A stretch of DNA of 64,000 nt from Branchiostoma floridae (GCF_000003815.2 NC_049981.1:16935781-16999780), one strand, 5' to 3'. Numbered from the stretch's first letter, positions 9,346 through 21,492 are shown. Numbers and translations: made by a program. The notes: generated from the letters alone by a model not told the origin.

Positions 9346-10897
9346 ACAATATTTTTTTGGAACAACTAGATTTGTGCATTCCTGATTTCTGTTTCATTTC
9401 AGGAATTGGAAATTTTCTCTTATGCTCTCTCTCTCGGCTTTGCTTTTTGGCTTTATAGTTAAATGATACTATAAATGCATTTTTTTTGTGGGTGATCAAT
9501 TTTGCAGTGCGCCAAGTTTGATGTTGAAACAATTTAATAACTATGTATTACACAATGTTGAAGACCAATTAAAAAGACTTTTTTCACACAGTTGTCTACC
9601 AAGGAAGTACAGTACTTAAAACATGGTCGTATAATTCAACTACAAATATTTACCAGTGATCATTACGATTAAAACACAAGGAAAAAACAATGCTTTTTCA
9701 TTACATCATTACAATCCTTCTTACATGTACAATATTTTAAGATTGTACACAAAAGCAAACTAGGATAATGTGTATCACACAGGACCAGTTGCTTTATTAC
9801 ATTCAACATGTCACAAGCTACTTCACGTCCTAATAACCGAATGGTGTAAATTGAGTTCTGCTGTCAAGAGTAATTCCCCGCGACTCATTTTGAAAAGGTT
9901 AGCCATTATTTCTGATTAAACCTTGAAAGTTAACTCTACCCCAGGGCCATGTATTTCCCTAAATTCCATTCCTTCATCTGTTTTCAGCAAGATAACATGT
10001 CCCGGGAAAACAGACGAGTAATTCCAGCATCCAAAACTCAATTGAACAACTTGATATTTCGTCCGATACACCCATACAACTATTATGCAGGAATGCATGC
10101 CAGAATAATTTACTGCCTTGATAGGATCTTGTCACAAGTGTACAAGCAGCGTGTATGCTGATTGGAGCTCAGTTACCCCACAGTGTTTGCCGTATGTTGA
10201 AACCTTATCTGCGCAGTTTGCATATGCACTGCAGGCTTCCCTTGACAAGAGTAATCCTTCTTTCCAGAAGTCACTGAAGCGAGGACGAGATAAGGACTTA
10301 ACCACTGGTACAACTTCAGCACCAGGGACAGCTGCTGTGCTATCTACACTACCATGAATGGCACAGTAAAGGACTATTGTCACTTCTTCCTCATATGTTC
10401 TTTATGTGCTGTGATGGAATTTTCTATCATATTTGCTTCTTGATTTTCTAGTGTTTTTTCAGAGTCAAAAGTGGTCCATTTTGATTTGTTAAAGCTAATG
10501 TACGGTGTATATTTGATACTACAACAAATTTTTCAAGAATGCTTGTGGCTGTCTACCTACTATATTTCATAGAATTGGGGGTAATTTAATAGAATAACTG
10601 ATATTTAGCTTAAAAAACATAGATACACAAAGATGCCCAGTGCACAAGTGGTTGAATTGTTGCAACCTAAAAGAAGGTTAAACTTGGATTTAAAAACTCA
10701 TGATACAAAAATAAAATGCCCCTACACTTCCAAATAAAGGTGCTAGAAGACCCAAACTTCTTTCACTTCTTTGCAAGCACAAGACCTAATAACATTCCAA
10801 ATCTTATGATAATCTATTGATAGCTTCTTGAGTTATGCTATTTAAACACATTAAAAATAACAAAAATACAACCTTCTTAGAGATGGTTCTCACATAC

Positions 10898-11044
10898 CTG
10901 TGCATATGCACCGTAGGCTCCAAACTGTGAAAGAGCCATGGGGTTGAACATGGCCATGGGGTTCAGCCCCATTTGCTGCATCTTCCGCAGTTGACGCTCC
11001 TTGTCAGTGTCTGCAAACTTCACTACAATGCTAGAAGATGCTCC
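10898..11044 (-). CDS. CELF: CELF exon: end of RRM2 and start of linker
   Basis: 147-nt exon, phase 0 at both ends. The acceptor is CTCTCGTAG|GGAGCA and the donor GCACAG|GTATGTG. It encodes [20 protein letters not shown], then [20 protein letters not shown] and FGAYGAYAQ. The SIVVKFADT segment is the last strand of RRM2 and its C-terminal extension. The following Met/Asn/Pro-rich stretch begins the divergent linker. The [16 protein letters not shown] signature is characteristic of the CELF3-6 group as I remember it; CELF1/2 has a different lead-in. It is separated from the previous exon by a short 133-nt intron (11045-11177). Its symmetric phase would let it be skipped without a frameshift. 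Confidence 0.95.
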
Positions 11045-11177
11045 CTACGAGAGTAAGGGAAAGCCCATTAGTGTAACACTGACAATTAGAGCTTGCCAAG
11101 CAGAATCTGGAAAGCATGATAAGGCACAAGAATTTCATTTCTTTTTTTTTTACTGCAGTGACTGATGTTGTACTTAC
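11045..11177 (-). other. CELF: Short intron (133 nt) between RRM2 exons
   Basis: The donor is CCT|GTAAGTAC and the acceptor CTCTCGTAG|GGAG. It is by far the shortest intron seen in this gene here and contains nothing else of note. Confidence 0.9.
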
Positions 11178-11257
11178 AGGCATGGTCTGACTCCCATGTA
11201 GGTTGTTAATGGCGGCCTGCGCTTCTGCATGAGAGCTGAACTTGACAAAGGCACAGC
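11178..11257 (-). CDS. CELF: CELF exon: RNP1 half of RRM2
   Basis: 80-nt exon. The acceptor is GTTTATTTCAG|GCTGTGCC and the donor ATGCCT|GTAAGTAC. It enters in phase 1 and leaves in phase 0. It encodes [20 protein letters not shown] followed by HGSQTMP. This carries the RNP1 aromatic residues (F-V-K-F) and the second helix of RRM2. The 80-nt length is, from memory, the same as in vertebrate CELF genes, suggesting an old exon boundary. The upstream intron side is unusually GU-rich (TTTTGTGTGTTTATTTCAG in the sense strand) and has a decayed tandem copy of this exon's 5' end about 117 bp further upstream. Confidence 0.95.
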
Positions 11258-11283
11258 CTGAAATAAACACACAAAACTTTTAG
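11258..11283 (-). promoter_or_regulatory. GU-rich 3' splice-site tract of an RRM2 exon
   Basis: In the sense strand the tract before the acceptor is AAAGTTTTGTGTGTTTATTTCAG. It contains UGUGUGUUU, the kind of GU-rich sequence that CELF proteins bind. It sits at an exon needed for an intact RRM2, so autoregulation is conceivable. A polypyrimidine tract is expected here anyway, which weakens the case. Confidence 0.35.
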
Positions 11284-11344
11284 TATACAGAAAAGTACAC
11301 TATCTTAACTGTCCACGGACCACAAAATACCTTTTAATGTCATA

Positions 11345-11422
11345 CGCATGTCTAAACTTGACAAAAGCAAAGCATGAAATGAGAAATAAACACACAAAAA
11401 AAATTAGCAAACAGAGAAACAT
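11345..11422 (-). pseudogene. Decayed tandem copy of the RRM2 RNP1 exon start
   Basis: The segment repeats the acceptor side and the first about 25 nt of exon 11178-11257 at an offset of about 117 bp. Shared words are TTTGTCAAGTT on the exon side and TTTTGTGTGTTTATTTC on the intron side (sense strand). The copied reading frame still resembles CAFVKF. A 4-nt insertion is present and the CAG acceptor has become CAT, so it should not splice as the true exon does. Confidence 0.65.
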
Positions 11423-13699
11423 GATGCATGAATATTACTGGCAAATATGGAGGAATCCAAATGATAAGTACTATTCATCAACATTTCTGAAGCAATATAC
11501 AAAATACGTGGATTGTAAGAGTGATGGTCTTTCTTTAAGAATCTTTACTACACCTTTAATTCTGTATCAATATTACAGTGGTGGTTGAACAGATAAAAGT
11601 TTCAATACCATGAATACATATCTGGGCTGACATTTCACAGATTAACACTCCAGAACCACTATGTCAATACTTTGATATCTTATTCAGTCTAGATCACAGG
11701 AGTACCCTGCATAGTAAAAGTGAGCCCACAAAGTTTTAGAGCGGGTCTTCTTACAACATTGTCAGCACATTTTTGGCACACAGCATAACTTAGAACAGTT
11801 GTTTTGTGGCCTGGGGACTAAGGTTAAATAACAGGATGAAATTCAAGCCCACACACCATCAAAGCAGCATTTGGCTAGTTTTGAAACAGATATGATGGAA
11901 CTGAAATGGTGCATCAAAATCATAGTATTGATTGATCTCAGAAAAAGATTAAACAACATTGTTGCATTACAAAACTCTACTTTTCTGACAGAAATTCTGT
12001 GACGTTTTATGGCATCTTCAGACAATATGTCTAAATGCTGCCCTTGTTGTACATGTAGCTGGAAACAGTAGACTCTTTGGTAAGATCATCTCAAATTTAT
12101 TACCTCCTATGTTACTTTACCACTATTGGCAGATCTGACAAGAAAGATTAAACCTTAAATCAACTATTCACTTTTGTAAGCAGACTGATCAGCCAGCTTG
12201 TATAGAAATCTTTTCAGTCAAATATCAAGGTAAAGGTTATTAATGTTGTAAATTACATAGGATTGCAGCGGGCAACTGGGAATTATGCTGAGAGGTTTTC
12301 AAAAATATCTTGCTGACATAAAAACCCTACAGCTATCAAAACCTGTTCTGCTCTAATTATCTTTATTGGTGGTTCCGGAAGTTGACATCAGAATAAGGCT
12401 ATCGTCTAGGAGAAGTTCTTTGTGTGTCTCTGTGGTGTGGTGAAATGTTGGTTCTGGGCGGGGAGCCAGCCATGCCATCTTCTCATCATCCCAGCATGAT
12501 ATCCAATCTGTTTCCCAGCCTCATAAGATCCTTAGCTGGCAGGCACTGTGGCTTATCTTGAGTTTAACTGGACATCCCAGAAAACCCCCTTCTGCGCCCC
12601 ACTTCGAACCAACTTTTCCCCTACACTTGTTTTCCTCTATACTGATGCATTGCTAGCATCAAGTTTTAGACCTGCTATTAGCAATGTCGTGTCAATGATA
12701 CATCTACCCCAAATGTTTTCTTTCACTGTAATTCAATCATTCCCTCATTTTGAGTCTTATTCTACATTTCTCTCAGAATAGATCAATTCATCAAATTTTA
12801 CGAGCACTGCCATATACCAATTGAAGATCTGTATCATTGTTACATATGTACTTCGAATGGCGTCATACATTGAAATGAACTTGCGTCAGAACCCTACAGT
12901 TATCATTGTTTTTTGAGCAATGCAAATGGCAAAATAAATTACAGGTGTGACTTCTACTCTATATCTGCCATAATTCCATTAACATCTACTGTAGCTCATA
13001 TTGTTTTGCATTGCTATACAAAGATCGTCGTGATACAATGCATAGGATCCCATTCTCAGATGTAATCTGGTGCCATTGTTCTGAGTGCACATTTGACACA
13101 TGAAATGTATTGGACCTTATCAATTGGTGCCAGTGTGAAATAATAGCATATCAATATCCAAAGTTCTTTTCAAAAGGTACATGAATGTGTGAATTATTGC
13201 ATTTTTGTAAGTTAATGTTGCAAAGTGCATACAATGCGCTAATACATAGCAAAATCAATATTGCAATAATTTGTCATAATTGAGACATACTACACCTATG
13301 TGGAAAAAAGAGAGCAACAAAATGCTGCATCAAAAAATAATTAGTCGATCGATGTTTTCCAAGTCTGGAAGATATCCAAAATATATGCTACATACTTTCT
13401 CTCTATGCCACAGAACTCTATGTTGTAGTATACACAGCTGTAACTTAAACTTTGTATGATGCTAAACTTTATTCACAGGTCTACATTGACCATGTTTAGG
13501 TTGAAATGAAATTGAAAAACCAAGTCCGCAGTTTCTCTACAGAATAAATCATGAGTGATGTTTATGACAGTGTAATACTCTTCATCCCATTTTGACGTAT
13601 CACCAATTCCATGTCTCAAGGAGAGTTATGGTCAAATCAGACGATATTTCCTGCTCTAATTCCACATATTGGCCAATATGAAACAGCTTTAATTTACTA

Positions 13700-14160
13700 C
13701 GCCACCTCTGCTTGACACAGGATAGCAGTTATCAAACCTCAACGTGTCCGGGAATTGATTACCTGTATCTGGACTTTTTCCACATCGAAACACTTTCAAC
13801 GAAAACATCTATCTGGAAATTGAAATCACTAAGTCTGTCTCATTATCATCCTGTTCTGTCAGATCAATTCTCCGTATATCGGAGCTCCGCAATTGCTGGC
13901 TCCTAGACACGTTTTCTGATTCACGGCTTCCTACGCGGGTAAATTGGACAGGCTCGGAGTAATGAATATCAACACTATGGTCGGCTGGCTGGAGAAATGA
14001 AGTGTCTAAATAAAGCACGGCATGAGTCAGTTCTTTTTAATTATGGACCTCGCGGCTGCTATTCTAATCTGAAATCCCTAAAACGGCACCACCAAAATTC
14101 TCTCCCTCCTTTAAGAGGATCTGCTAAGAGGGGATGGCGCTGAAATAGAAACCTTCCAGG
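13700..14160. other. Intronic island, candidate conserved non-coding element
   Basis: This is a relatively GC-rich, CpG-containing stretch with overlapping open frames on both strands (13712-13906 and 13809-14018) but no recognised domain. It lacks similarity to the repeats found elsewhere in the window. No conservation test was possible. Confidence 0.25.
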
Positions 14161-14519
14161 TTTCTACCAGATTTGCATTCTGATTGATGGAGAGATAACA
14201 CTTCTGACCTTGTGAATTTTTGACCTAGTTTGGAGCAATTGAAATTCTGTTCAACACTTTCAACTAAAAAGGATAATCCCTGGTTTTATTCCATGATGAC
14301 TAATGACAATTTAACAGTCGTTATGTTTACGAGGTAGGCTTTATTTCAATTAAGCGTTTTCACAGCCCTTCTTTTTTGATTGCAGAAAGTTTACATCCCA
14401 CGTTACAATGAATTATTCATTGAGTCATTCTATTAACCTTTAGTTGATGTGGTTGAAAAGAAATTTGTCACCATGATTAATTTTATTAAAACGTAATAAT
14501 ATTGAATTGTCATTTTATA

Positions 14520-14920
14520 TAGGTCAGCGACTGTTGGTCCAAATCAATGGAGTCCAGGTCACAGGTTGTTGCAGCAGACTGTCAACAGTACAGATCACAA
14601 ATCCACACGGAAGTACCCAGAAATCACAAGTGAATACATACTTCGGTGGGGTCATCTCTTGGTGTGGCCCAAAAATCGGGAAAAGGGTTGGCTTTAATTT
14701 CACATATTCTGTGGGGAATCTTATGCAATTATTGCAGCAGGGCTGGATCAATCGGTTGCTTAATCCCCCAAACTCCACCTTGGTACGGTCCCCACACAAA
14801 CATGTCACATACATGTGTAGGGGATGGTTGGCTGAGAAGGGTTGTCATGGCAACAGGTCCCCCTGATTGACATGTGGTCCAAGCCAAGAAAGTTGGGGTG
14901 GATTTCATTGAGAACAAAGC
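14520..14920. other. Intronic island with long frames on both strands
   Basis: There are open frames of 119 codons (+) and 96 codons (-) over the same bases. This is unusual for this AT-rich background and reflects the lower AT content rather than recognisable protein. It ends at an X-box-like palindrome (14841-14854). It could be a conserved enhancer or an old repeat. Confidence 0.3.
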
Positions 14921-15015
14921 TGGGTTCTTCCTTGTACATTTTTTCCCCTTTAAGAACCTAACACTATACTACACTGAGAAGAGTTGCTATGGCTACAACT
15001 TTCTTGATTGACAGG
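14832..15015. repeat. Tandem pair carrying X-box (RFX)-like motifs
   Basis: CTGAGAAGGGTTGTCATGGC at 14832 and CTGAGAAGAGTTGCTATGGC at 14974 are copies with an offset of 142 bp; each is followed by a GATTGACA word. The first contains GTTGTCATGGCAAC (14841-14854), a close fit to the RFX X-box GTNRCC-N(0-3)-RGYAAC. The second (GTTGCTATGGCTAC, 14983-14996) is a weaker fit. Confidence 0.55.
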
Positions 15016-16449
15016 AAACTTCAGGTCAAAAAGCAAATCAAAAACAAAAGATTACCCTTAGCCAAGTTGTTTGGGCAGTTTGAAATAAAGACCAATTCAA
15101 ATACTGGAAAAAACTTGGTAAATTGAATTCCTTTTTGTAGGAATTTACTGAGGTATAATACATGACATAGTACATATTCGTGACTTCAGTACTGAAATGC
15201 TTTAGCAAATTTGTACCAGTCCTGCATTTGGGAACAGCACATAGCATGTACAGTTTAAAACTGTGTCTTGTTTTGACTGGCTGCTTTAAGAAAATGTCTC
15301 AGATGTAATTATTTGGGAGGAGGAGAAGATGCCAAATCTGTTTCACAAGAAATTAAATTTTGTAGCCTTAGGTGGAAAGGGCGTCTGTCTCAAGCAGGAT
15401 ACAAAACTTTGGCATGATCCTATCTGATCTAGACGTATTGGACATATTTGACTTGGAGCAAAAACTGTTAATACTTGCTTTGGCAGTATGTTCCAATTTT
15501 GCCAATAGCCTGTCCGCCTTATGATTTATTGCAACAGCTGGTAGTCACAGTTCATTCAAAGGTTCCTTCCAAGAGCTACATATTAAATAATTGCAGTAGC
15601 AATAGGCAAAAAGACTAATGAAAAATGTAATTGTGTGCATCAATCTCTGAATATCTCAAGACAACCACATTTATGAAAAAAACAGTGAATTAAAAAAGTT
15701 GATAATAATGTGATGCTGCAGCAATCACCTTTTCCAGGTATTCAGGTGTTCAAGACATTTTTGAAAAAGCGCTGATAGTTCTAAGGTCTTGGTAGTCCTT
15801 TGTAGTCAAACATGACTGTCGGTGTGCTCATCATCATGATTTAGAGTAATAAAGGAAAACAGATAAAATCTAGCATCAACATACTTCTCTATTTCTAAGA
15901 GAACATTTCTTCATGTACATTGTATTACCACCCAGATTTATGAATTATACATCAATTCTTACACCAATACATCATCATACCATCTTTCCTTTTTAGATAT
16001 TGATGTGGGTGCATACAGTGTCTTGTGACAAACTACACTTAAATTGTCTTGATAGGTAAATGAATTGAAACTGTGGGAATGATATTTCAGAATCTGGCAG
16101 TTAAACTAGAGGATATATTCCCTCATGCCATGTTCACACCAGTGAAAATTGTCCCGACAACAGGTATTGATCACAACACAGTCCGTCACCCAGACGTAAA
16201 GCCTGTCCAGTGCTACTGGGACCACCGCTGGTGGTTAACGTTTTCCCTATGGCTTCTCTTAACAGCAAATGCCCAGCGGCTGATAAGTGGTGCAGCACTT
16301 TGTCACTGTAATGTTGTAGGCAGTGTCTAACATTCATCATCTCCGCAAGGCCATGCATTATACTTGGACTTGCACCATCCTTAATAGCATGGGGTATAAG
16401 GGAAGCATTGGGAAGCCTTCATCACCACCAGCTATTTGTGATGGGCTTT

Positions 16450-16830
16450 TCTAGAAAGATGGCAAAGGTTGACTTTAATCCTCCAGTATATCTTTCCTTG
16501 GTACAGAAACAAATGCAGGGATGAAATGGTAGTTGCTTATTCAGTTTCTGCCTTTATCTTGCATTACATTCCATTTATGTTCATGAAAAGCATATAATTC
16601 CACTTTTCCATTTGCAGTGCTTCTATTTGTGATAGTGTTCTTTTGATGTCCCTTCATGCTAATATCATTGCTGTATAGTTACTGTCATCTTGCATTATAT
16701 AGTTTTCTATGGATAGAAGTCATTCAATTCCTTCATACATGTGTTTTATTATCTGGAAAGATGACAAACATGCCATTATCTTCTGGAATATTTCTTGGTT
16801 ATTGAAACTGTTGATACCAATTTTGCTCTT
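16450..16830. repeat. Diverged duplication, offset about 302 bp
   Basis: TCTAGAAAGATGGCAAAG with TATATCTTTCCTTGGTA downstream (from 16450) is echoed by TCTGGAAAGATGACAAAC with AATATTTCTTGGTTA (from 16752). Diverged T-rich words such as TCTTGCATTA recur between them. Confidence 0.45.
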
Positions 16831-17783
16831 GCTTTTGTATTCCATGTATTTACTATAGATACTTTTATGTTGCTGAAAGGACTTCATTTCATTTCTGTTC
16901 CATGTTATGAAAAAATGTTACTCAAGCAGCTGGATATGATTTTGGAAACAGTCAGATGTTTCAGACTGAAACAACGGAAGCTAATTGACTTCATGACTAA
17001 TTGATGCTAATTGCATCAATTCCTCATTGAGTCAATTACTTTCACTCAATGACTTTGTCTTAGCTTTGTTTCCTATTGGACAATCCCAATCCAAAACTTG
17101 ACCTCAGCTCCTTTGCATACTAATTCATGGTTAAGATATAATTAAGACCTGTTTCTACCAGATCTCCTCAGAGTTACTAATGAAAGGTTGTACATGTAGA
17201 TGCTATCTGACATGTCTGTTTTCAAAATCATATCCTTGAGTAACTGGTTTTAGCATATCTTATTACCTGGATGTCTAACCTTTATCACACACAGTATGTG
17301 TTATCTGTAATGGGTCTAAAAAGAAGACAAAGTTCTACTTATTCTTGTAGTCTCTTTCCTTGGTGCTGAAATCTTTGCTGCAAGTCATATACTAGTAGTT
17401 ATCTTATACATATTTCTGTTCACCAAAGACTTCCTCTATAGTACTTTGTTTTTCCCTAGACCTTTCTTTCTAAAATATTAAGTTTTCTTGCATTATTATT
17501 GCATCTTTTTCTGGAGCTGAAAGTTTGTTATGTGCGTTAGACAAACCTTTGACACCAAGATATTCTTCCTGATATTGATTACATCTTGAAATAAGAAGTA
17601 TATGCTAACTGAGGGCAGACATGAAAGATAGAGGCCTAGGACTGCTCCAGTCAAAAATAAAACTTTGGGAGCTAAGAAAGCTTGCAATGGAGATATTTGA
17701 ATGAAGACTGATTCCAGTTGCAGACTGTTCAAACCACTACAGCAGCTGACTTGGACTACTTCTACATGTATAAAGATACTGAC

Positions 17784-17912
17784 CTTTACTTTGTCCATCA
17801 GGACCCCTCAGAATGGTGCATTCCTCTATCGTTCCGAATGGGTCAAATAACCTTCTCACGTCTTCTTCTGTTTGCTGTTTTCCGAGCATGCCCACAAACA
17901 ACTTCCGGTCCT
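17784..17912 (-). CDS. CELF: CELF exon: start and core of RRM2
   Basis: 129-nt exon. The acceptor reads TTTTCTACCAACAG|AGG and the donor AAAG|GTCAGT. It enters in phase 1 (AG completes a GAG Glu codon) and leaves in phase 1, so it is symmetric. It encodes [20 protein letters not shown], then [20 protein letters not shown] and SKG. The RNP2 motif of RRM2 is LFVGML. The RNP1 motif (K-G-C-A-F-V-K-F) is split over the next splice junction. The RRM2 surface contacts UGU-containing RNA in this family. Coding potential is clear from identity to CELF proteins over nearly the whole exon. The exon that should precede it, ending in an ADSESRG-like peptide, was not found upstream. Confidence 0.95.
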
Positions 17913-19821
17913 CTGTTGGTAGAAAACAGAAGATAGATGTTAAAACAATTAAGATGACTTACATGTATTTGTAGCTCATGTAACATCCAGATCTTCCCAA
18001 TGACCAACAATACCTATCTAACATTCAGTTCCATAATTCTGCTGGTTTCCCTAAGATCGCCACGTAAAACAAAAATGGTGAAAGCAAGGAGGTCTACGAA
18101 ATGCAGCATTAGTAATCCTAGAGGTATTCTTGCTTCAGTTATCCCTGGTATTCAATATTTTCTATAAAAGGTCTTCATAACACTGTTTTCTTAATGTGGC
18201 GGTCTTAGGGTAGTCGTATAAATCATGAGAGTTGATGTTACTAGCAAACTCCACTACTCCTGTAAATAGAAACTTCATTGATTATCTCATTACAACACAG
18301 CTAACAAGCACATTAAGACCATATTCAAAACATAACAATGCATTTGAAAAATCTTGAAATAACATAAGAAAACATCAACAACATCAATGAGTTGAAATTA
18401 TCTCAAATAAATCCTTGAATGCAAACATGCTGTACATTTTCTAACCAAATCTTGTTCTATCAATTCTTAGCCATTTCTGGCAAAATTTCAGCAAGAAAAA
18501 AGATAAAAAGACAAGTTTAAGAGGAAAACTTGTACATAACTATATTGACTACCAAAACTTTTTACTTGTTGACACTCTACTTAAATAATTGTTTTAACCA
18601 AAGAATCAGCAAATCAAATTGATGCGGCCTAATGATATGGAAGTGCAGAAATATTTGTAAGTTGGCAAGGATTCAAACGGGTGTGTCCCTTTTCAATTAT
18701 AGATGTGGGGGTCACTTGACTCCACCCAAGAAAGTCATAAAAGTCATACTGATGACATCACAGTGACCATTAGGCCACATCAATATAGTTTCTCTGTTCT
18801 TAGAAATAGATACATGTAGAAATATGCTTGATATGTTTTTCAACACAAGAACAGATTCTGAGAGAAAAGTTAGTACTTTGGTCCACAGTTTCAGGAAGTC
18901 AGATGCAAGTTTTCACCTCAGCCTTCTATTTCTCTTGCTTGTATACAACACGTCCATTACAATACTGGCAGAGCTTTATGATGAGTTAAAAACATAGCCA
19001 GTTTCAAACATGTCATAAGAGTTGGGATTTGCATAAAAAGAGCTGCCTTTGTTTTCTAAAAATTGCTAAGTCTTGTGGCTTATTTTGATATTTACCAAGA
19101 TTTTAGGATATTGTAATTAGCTTTGGACTTATTAGAGGCTACATGAGGGCTCAACCCCTCTGACGAGTGCACCTGACAAGTCATCTTCGACACCGAAGGA
19201 ATACCAAGAGAGAATTAGGGCAAGTACTTCCAGTTGGACACCTAAGATAATTATGCATCTCTACCTACCATGTTATTTGTGCTGTTTGTCATGTATGTTG
19301 TCTTTAAAAAAATATGATATACAAGTTTTTTTAAAGTGTCTAAGACATAAAACCTTAAGCTAATATAGAGGACATTATCTTATTAGAATTGACAGATGGT
19401 AATGATTTATTCATAAGTTGACCTTCAGTTTTACCGCATGTGCAGGCCATCTGTTAACCATGTCGATATCTTCAATACACCTAATTATGATTAATAAGTT
19501 GGTTGTACAATCTGGGATGTGATGTCCTTTTTGGCCTTGGCGTTTTGATATATGATGCTGAAAACAGTACAGATGGAACCTTGAGATGACATTTCTCTGA
19601 TACAATACAGATGCCTATCATACCTGAGAACTGAATAATTATCACAAATGATACAGAAATAGCAAAATCAAAACAATAGAACTTTGACATTTTCTAATGA
19701 AATTTAAAAATTCTCCAAACAAATAACCCTGCTACATATAACACTATGTTGAATAGAAAAATTGTATTTTCCACTCAATTTATTGTTTCTAAGGTATGAT
19801 GTATGCAAAAATGCTAAAGTT

Positions 19822-19840
19822 ACAAACACACACACACATA
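19822..19840 (-). repeat. Short GT tract in the transcript sense
   Basis: The plus strand is ACAAACACACACACACATA, so the CELF-sense strand reads TATGTGTGTGTGTGTTTGT. GU repeats are established CELF binding sites. It lies about 1.9 kb upstream of the RRM2 exon. Confidence 0.6.
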
Positions 19841-20094
19841 TGGACTAAAACCAATGATGTTCTTCAAGTACAACTTTACAGTGAAAGATTTTCCACAAAA
19901 GATGACAAAAAGAGTGCCATATTTTAAATAGGTACCAAATATTGCACTCTGCTTGCAACAAAAAACAGTATCCAGCCTACTTTTAGTATTGTCTTGCCGA
20001 GTGACTCTGTGCAATACAGGAAAGACATTTGCCATAAAAAGATCGTCTTCCTTACAAACTACAGTCTACGAGTGGCTCTGCAAAATGACTGTCT

Positions 20095-20138
20095 ACCATA
20101 CCTCGCTGATACTTTTACCATACCTTGCTGATACTTTT
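20095..20138. repeat. 22-bp direct repeat, two copies
   Basis: The unit ACCATACCTCGCTGATACTT plus TT is immediately repeated with one difference (C to T). Confidence 0.85.
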
Positions 20139-21492
20139 AACTTTAGGCATGGATAATACGGATTCCATTTGGCGGGCAAAATGAGTGTGCATAATGAGAC
20201 TGCATGTTACAAGCCTATGTTACTAACTTGTAATATGAGTAAGTCTCTTTCAAATGGCTATGAGGCTATACTGTACAAAATTGCAACGTTGTGACATATA
20301 GGCAATCTCAAACTGGAAGATCCCATTGGAAATATCACTGTATTCTGATGAAAACATCTTTGGCTCTAGTTCAAGTGCATCAGTAAGAAATGTGCCCCAA
20401 AAGGTTTCTATCTCTATGCCATACATTATAGGATATCAGTTTACATGTACCAATTCCAATGTTGAAGTTCGGCAATGATGACAATAACTTACAGAACGGG
20501 TTCCCTTGTGACATAAACCTTTTATCATGCAGACATCTTCAATAAAGTAGCGCCATGATTAATAGTGTCTCAAGTTTGAGCTAAAGGCTAGTTACCGTAG
20601 ACCTATTTGTCTGGAGGGCACTGGAGTCTTGTATTGGAAGTGGAATCTATAGAAAGAAGCACAGCTGCGTGGTGAAAGTCAATAGAACTTCTTCATGTGA
20701 CGTCATCATGGGACCCCATCATGGAGGCGGATGCAGCAATTTGCTTTTCACTCACTCATAACTCAAGAGTTTTCAAACATCTACATGTCAGAAAGACTTT
20801 TTTAGATGACTTCTATGAAGTGTGTACAATTCATGTAAACTGTGGGTACATAGAAGGTATCCGTGAAAGTAACACAGTAAGACAGTCTCTGTGGGCATCT
20901 ATGATATTACCTCTTCTCATTCACTTAGGGGTAGTCTTAGACAGCCACATCAAAAAAGAGTAATGAAGCTTATAAAGAATGTCCAGACATCTGAAGCATG
21001 CATACCTAATGGGGATTACTGAATCTGTACTATTGGTAGTTCTTTTAATTCTCCTTTTTGATGGATCAGACTTAGTGTACCCAACAGAATTATGAAAGTT
21101 AAGCCAAGTCAAGTCCAGATTCTCAGGGTGACAGACCAACAGCAGATATGTCTGCCCTCAAACACCTGGTCATCTGTATATAGTACTTGTACCTGTTTCT
21201 AGGCTTATATGAGACTATTACCATCCCTGACATCTCCAAAACAGTTGGATAAATCGACCATTAACATTCTGTGCTCCCAAACATAGAGGGATATATGGTT
21301 ACATATGTACCAGGGATGATAAAACTGTTGTCCATAATGATTGTGTCCCATACATGATGTGTGAGGCCAGGCAGTGTAGAGTGAGTGGGAAGTGCAAGAT
21401 CAATGTTAACCTAACATAATTTGAAATGGCCTTGTGTGCCTGCGGAACGTGACCTTCTGAAAGCACAGCGCACGGACTTAACAGATGACCAC

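Larger units (their letters stand above)
3934..10897 (-). other. CELF: Intron of 6964 nt
   Basis: GT-AG intron between exons 10898-11044 and 3759-3933. It contains a decayed tandem array (about 5390-5990), two tandem duplications (8678-8945, 9190-9345), and GC-richer stretches at about 6080-6490, 8040-8240, 8985-9130 and 9900-10370 that are open in several frames but match no protein I recognise. The rest (3940-5390, 6500-8030, 9350-9890, 10380-10890) is AT-rich filler. Confidence 0.85.
11258..17783 (-). other. CELF: Intron of 6526 nt inside RRM2
   Basis: GT-AG intron that interrupts the RNP1 motif of RRM2. It holds the decayed exon copy at 11345-11422, GC-richer islands at about 12360-12620, 13700-14160 and 14520-14920, a tandem pair with X-box-like motifs (14832-15015), and a 302-bp-offset duplication (16450-16800). 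The remainder is AT-rich filler. Confidence 0.85.
449..17912 (-). other. CELF: CELF-family RNA-binding protein gene, partial (8 exons)
   Basis: This is the span of a multi-exon gene for a CELF/Bruno-like RNA-binding protein, a nuclear and cytoplasmic regulator of alternative splicing, translation and decay of GU-rich mRNAs. Eight exons of 129, 80, 147, 175, 138, 60, 78 and 144 nt join into one 951-nt reading frame. The order is RRM2, a divergent linker, and the first half of RRM3, the standard CELF layout of RRM1-RRM2-linker-RRM3. Diagnostic peptides are [60 protein letters not shown] and [20 protein letters not shown]. The [15 protein letters not shown] and [13 protein letters not shown] wording, recalled from vertebrate proteins, fits CELF3-6 rather than CELF1/2. 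RRM1 and the start codon would lie above 17912. The end of RRM3, the stop and the 3' UTR lie below base 1. Paralog-level naming (CELF4-like) is inference. Confidence 0.93.

Noticed and set aside
9916-10383. Overlapping frames on both strands in the 7-kb intron as an alternative CELF exon
   Set aside because: The minus-strand translations do not resemble CELF linker sequence and lack suitable splice sites in frame.
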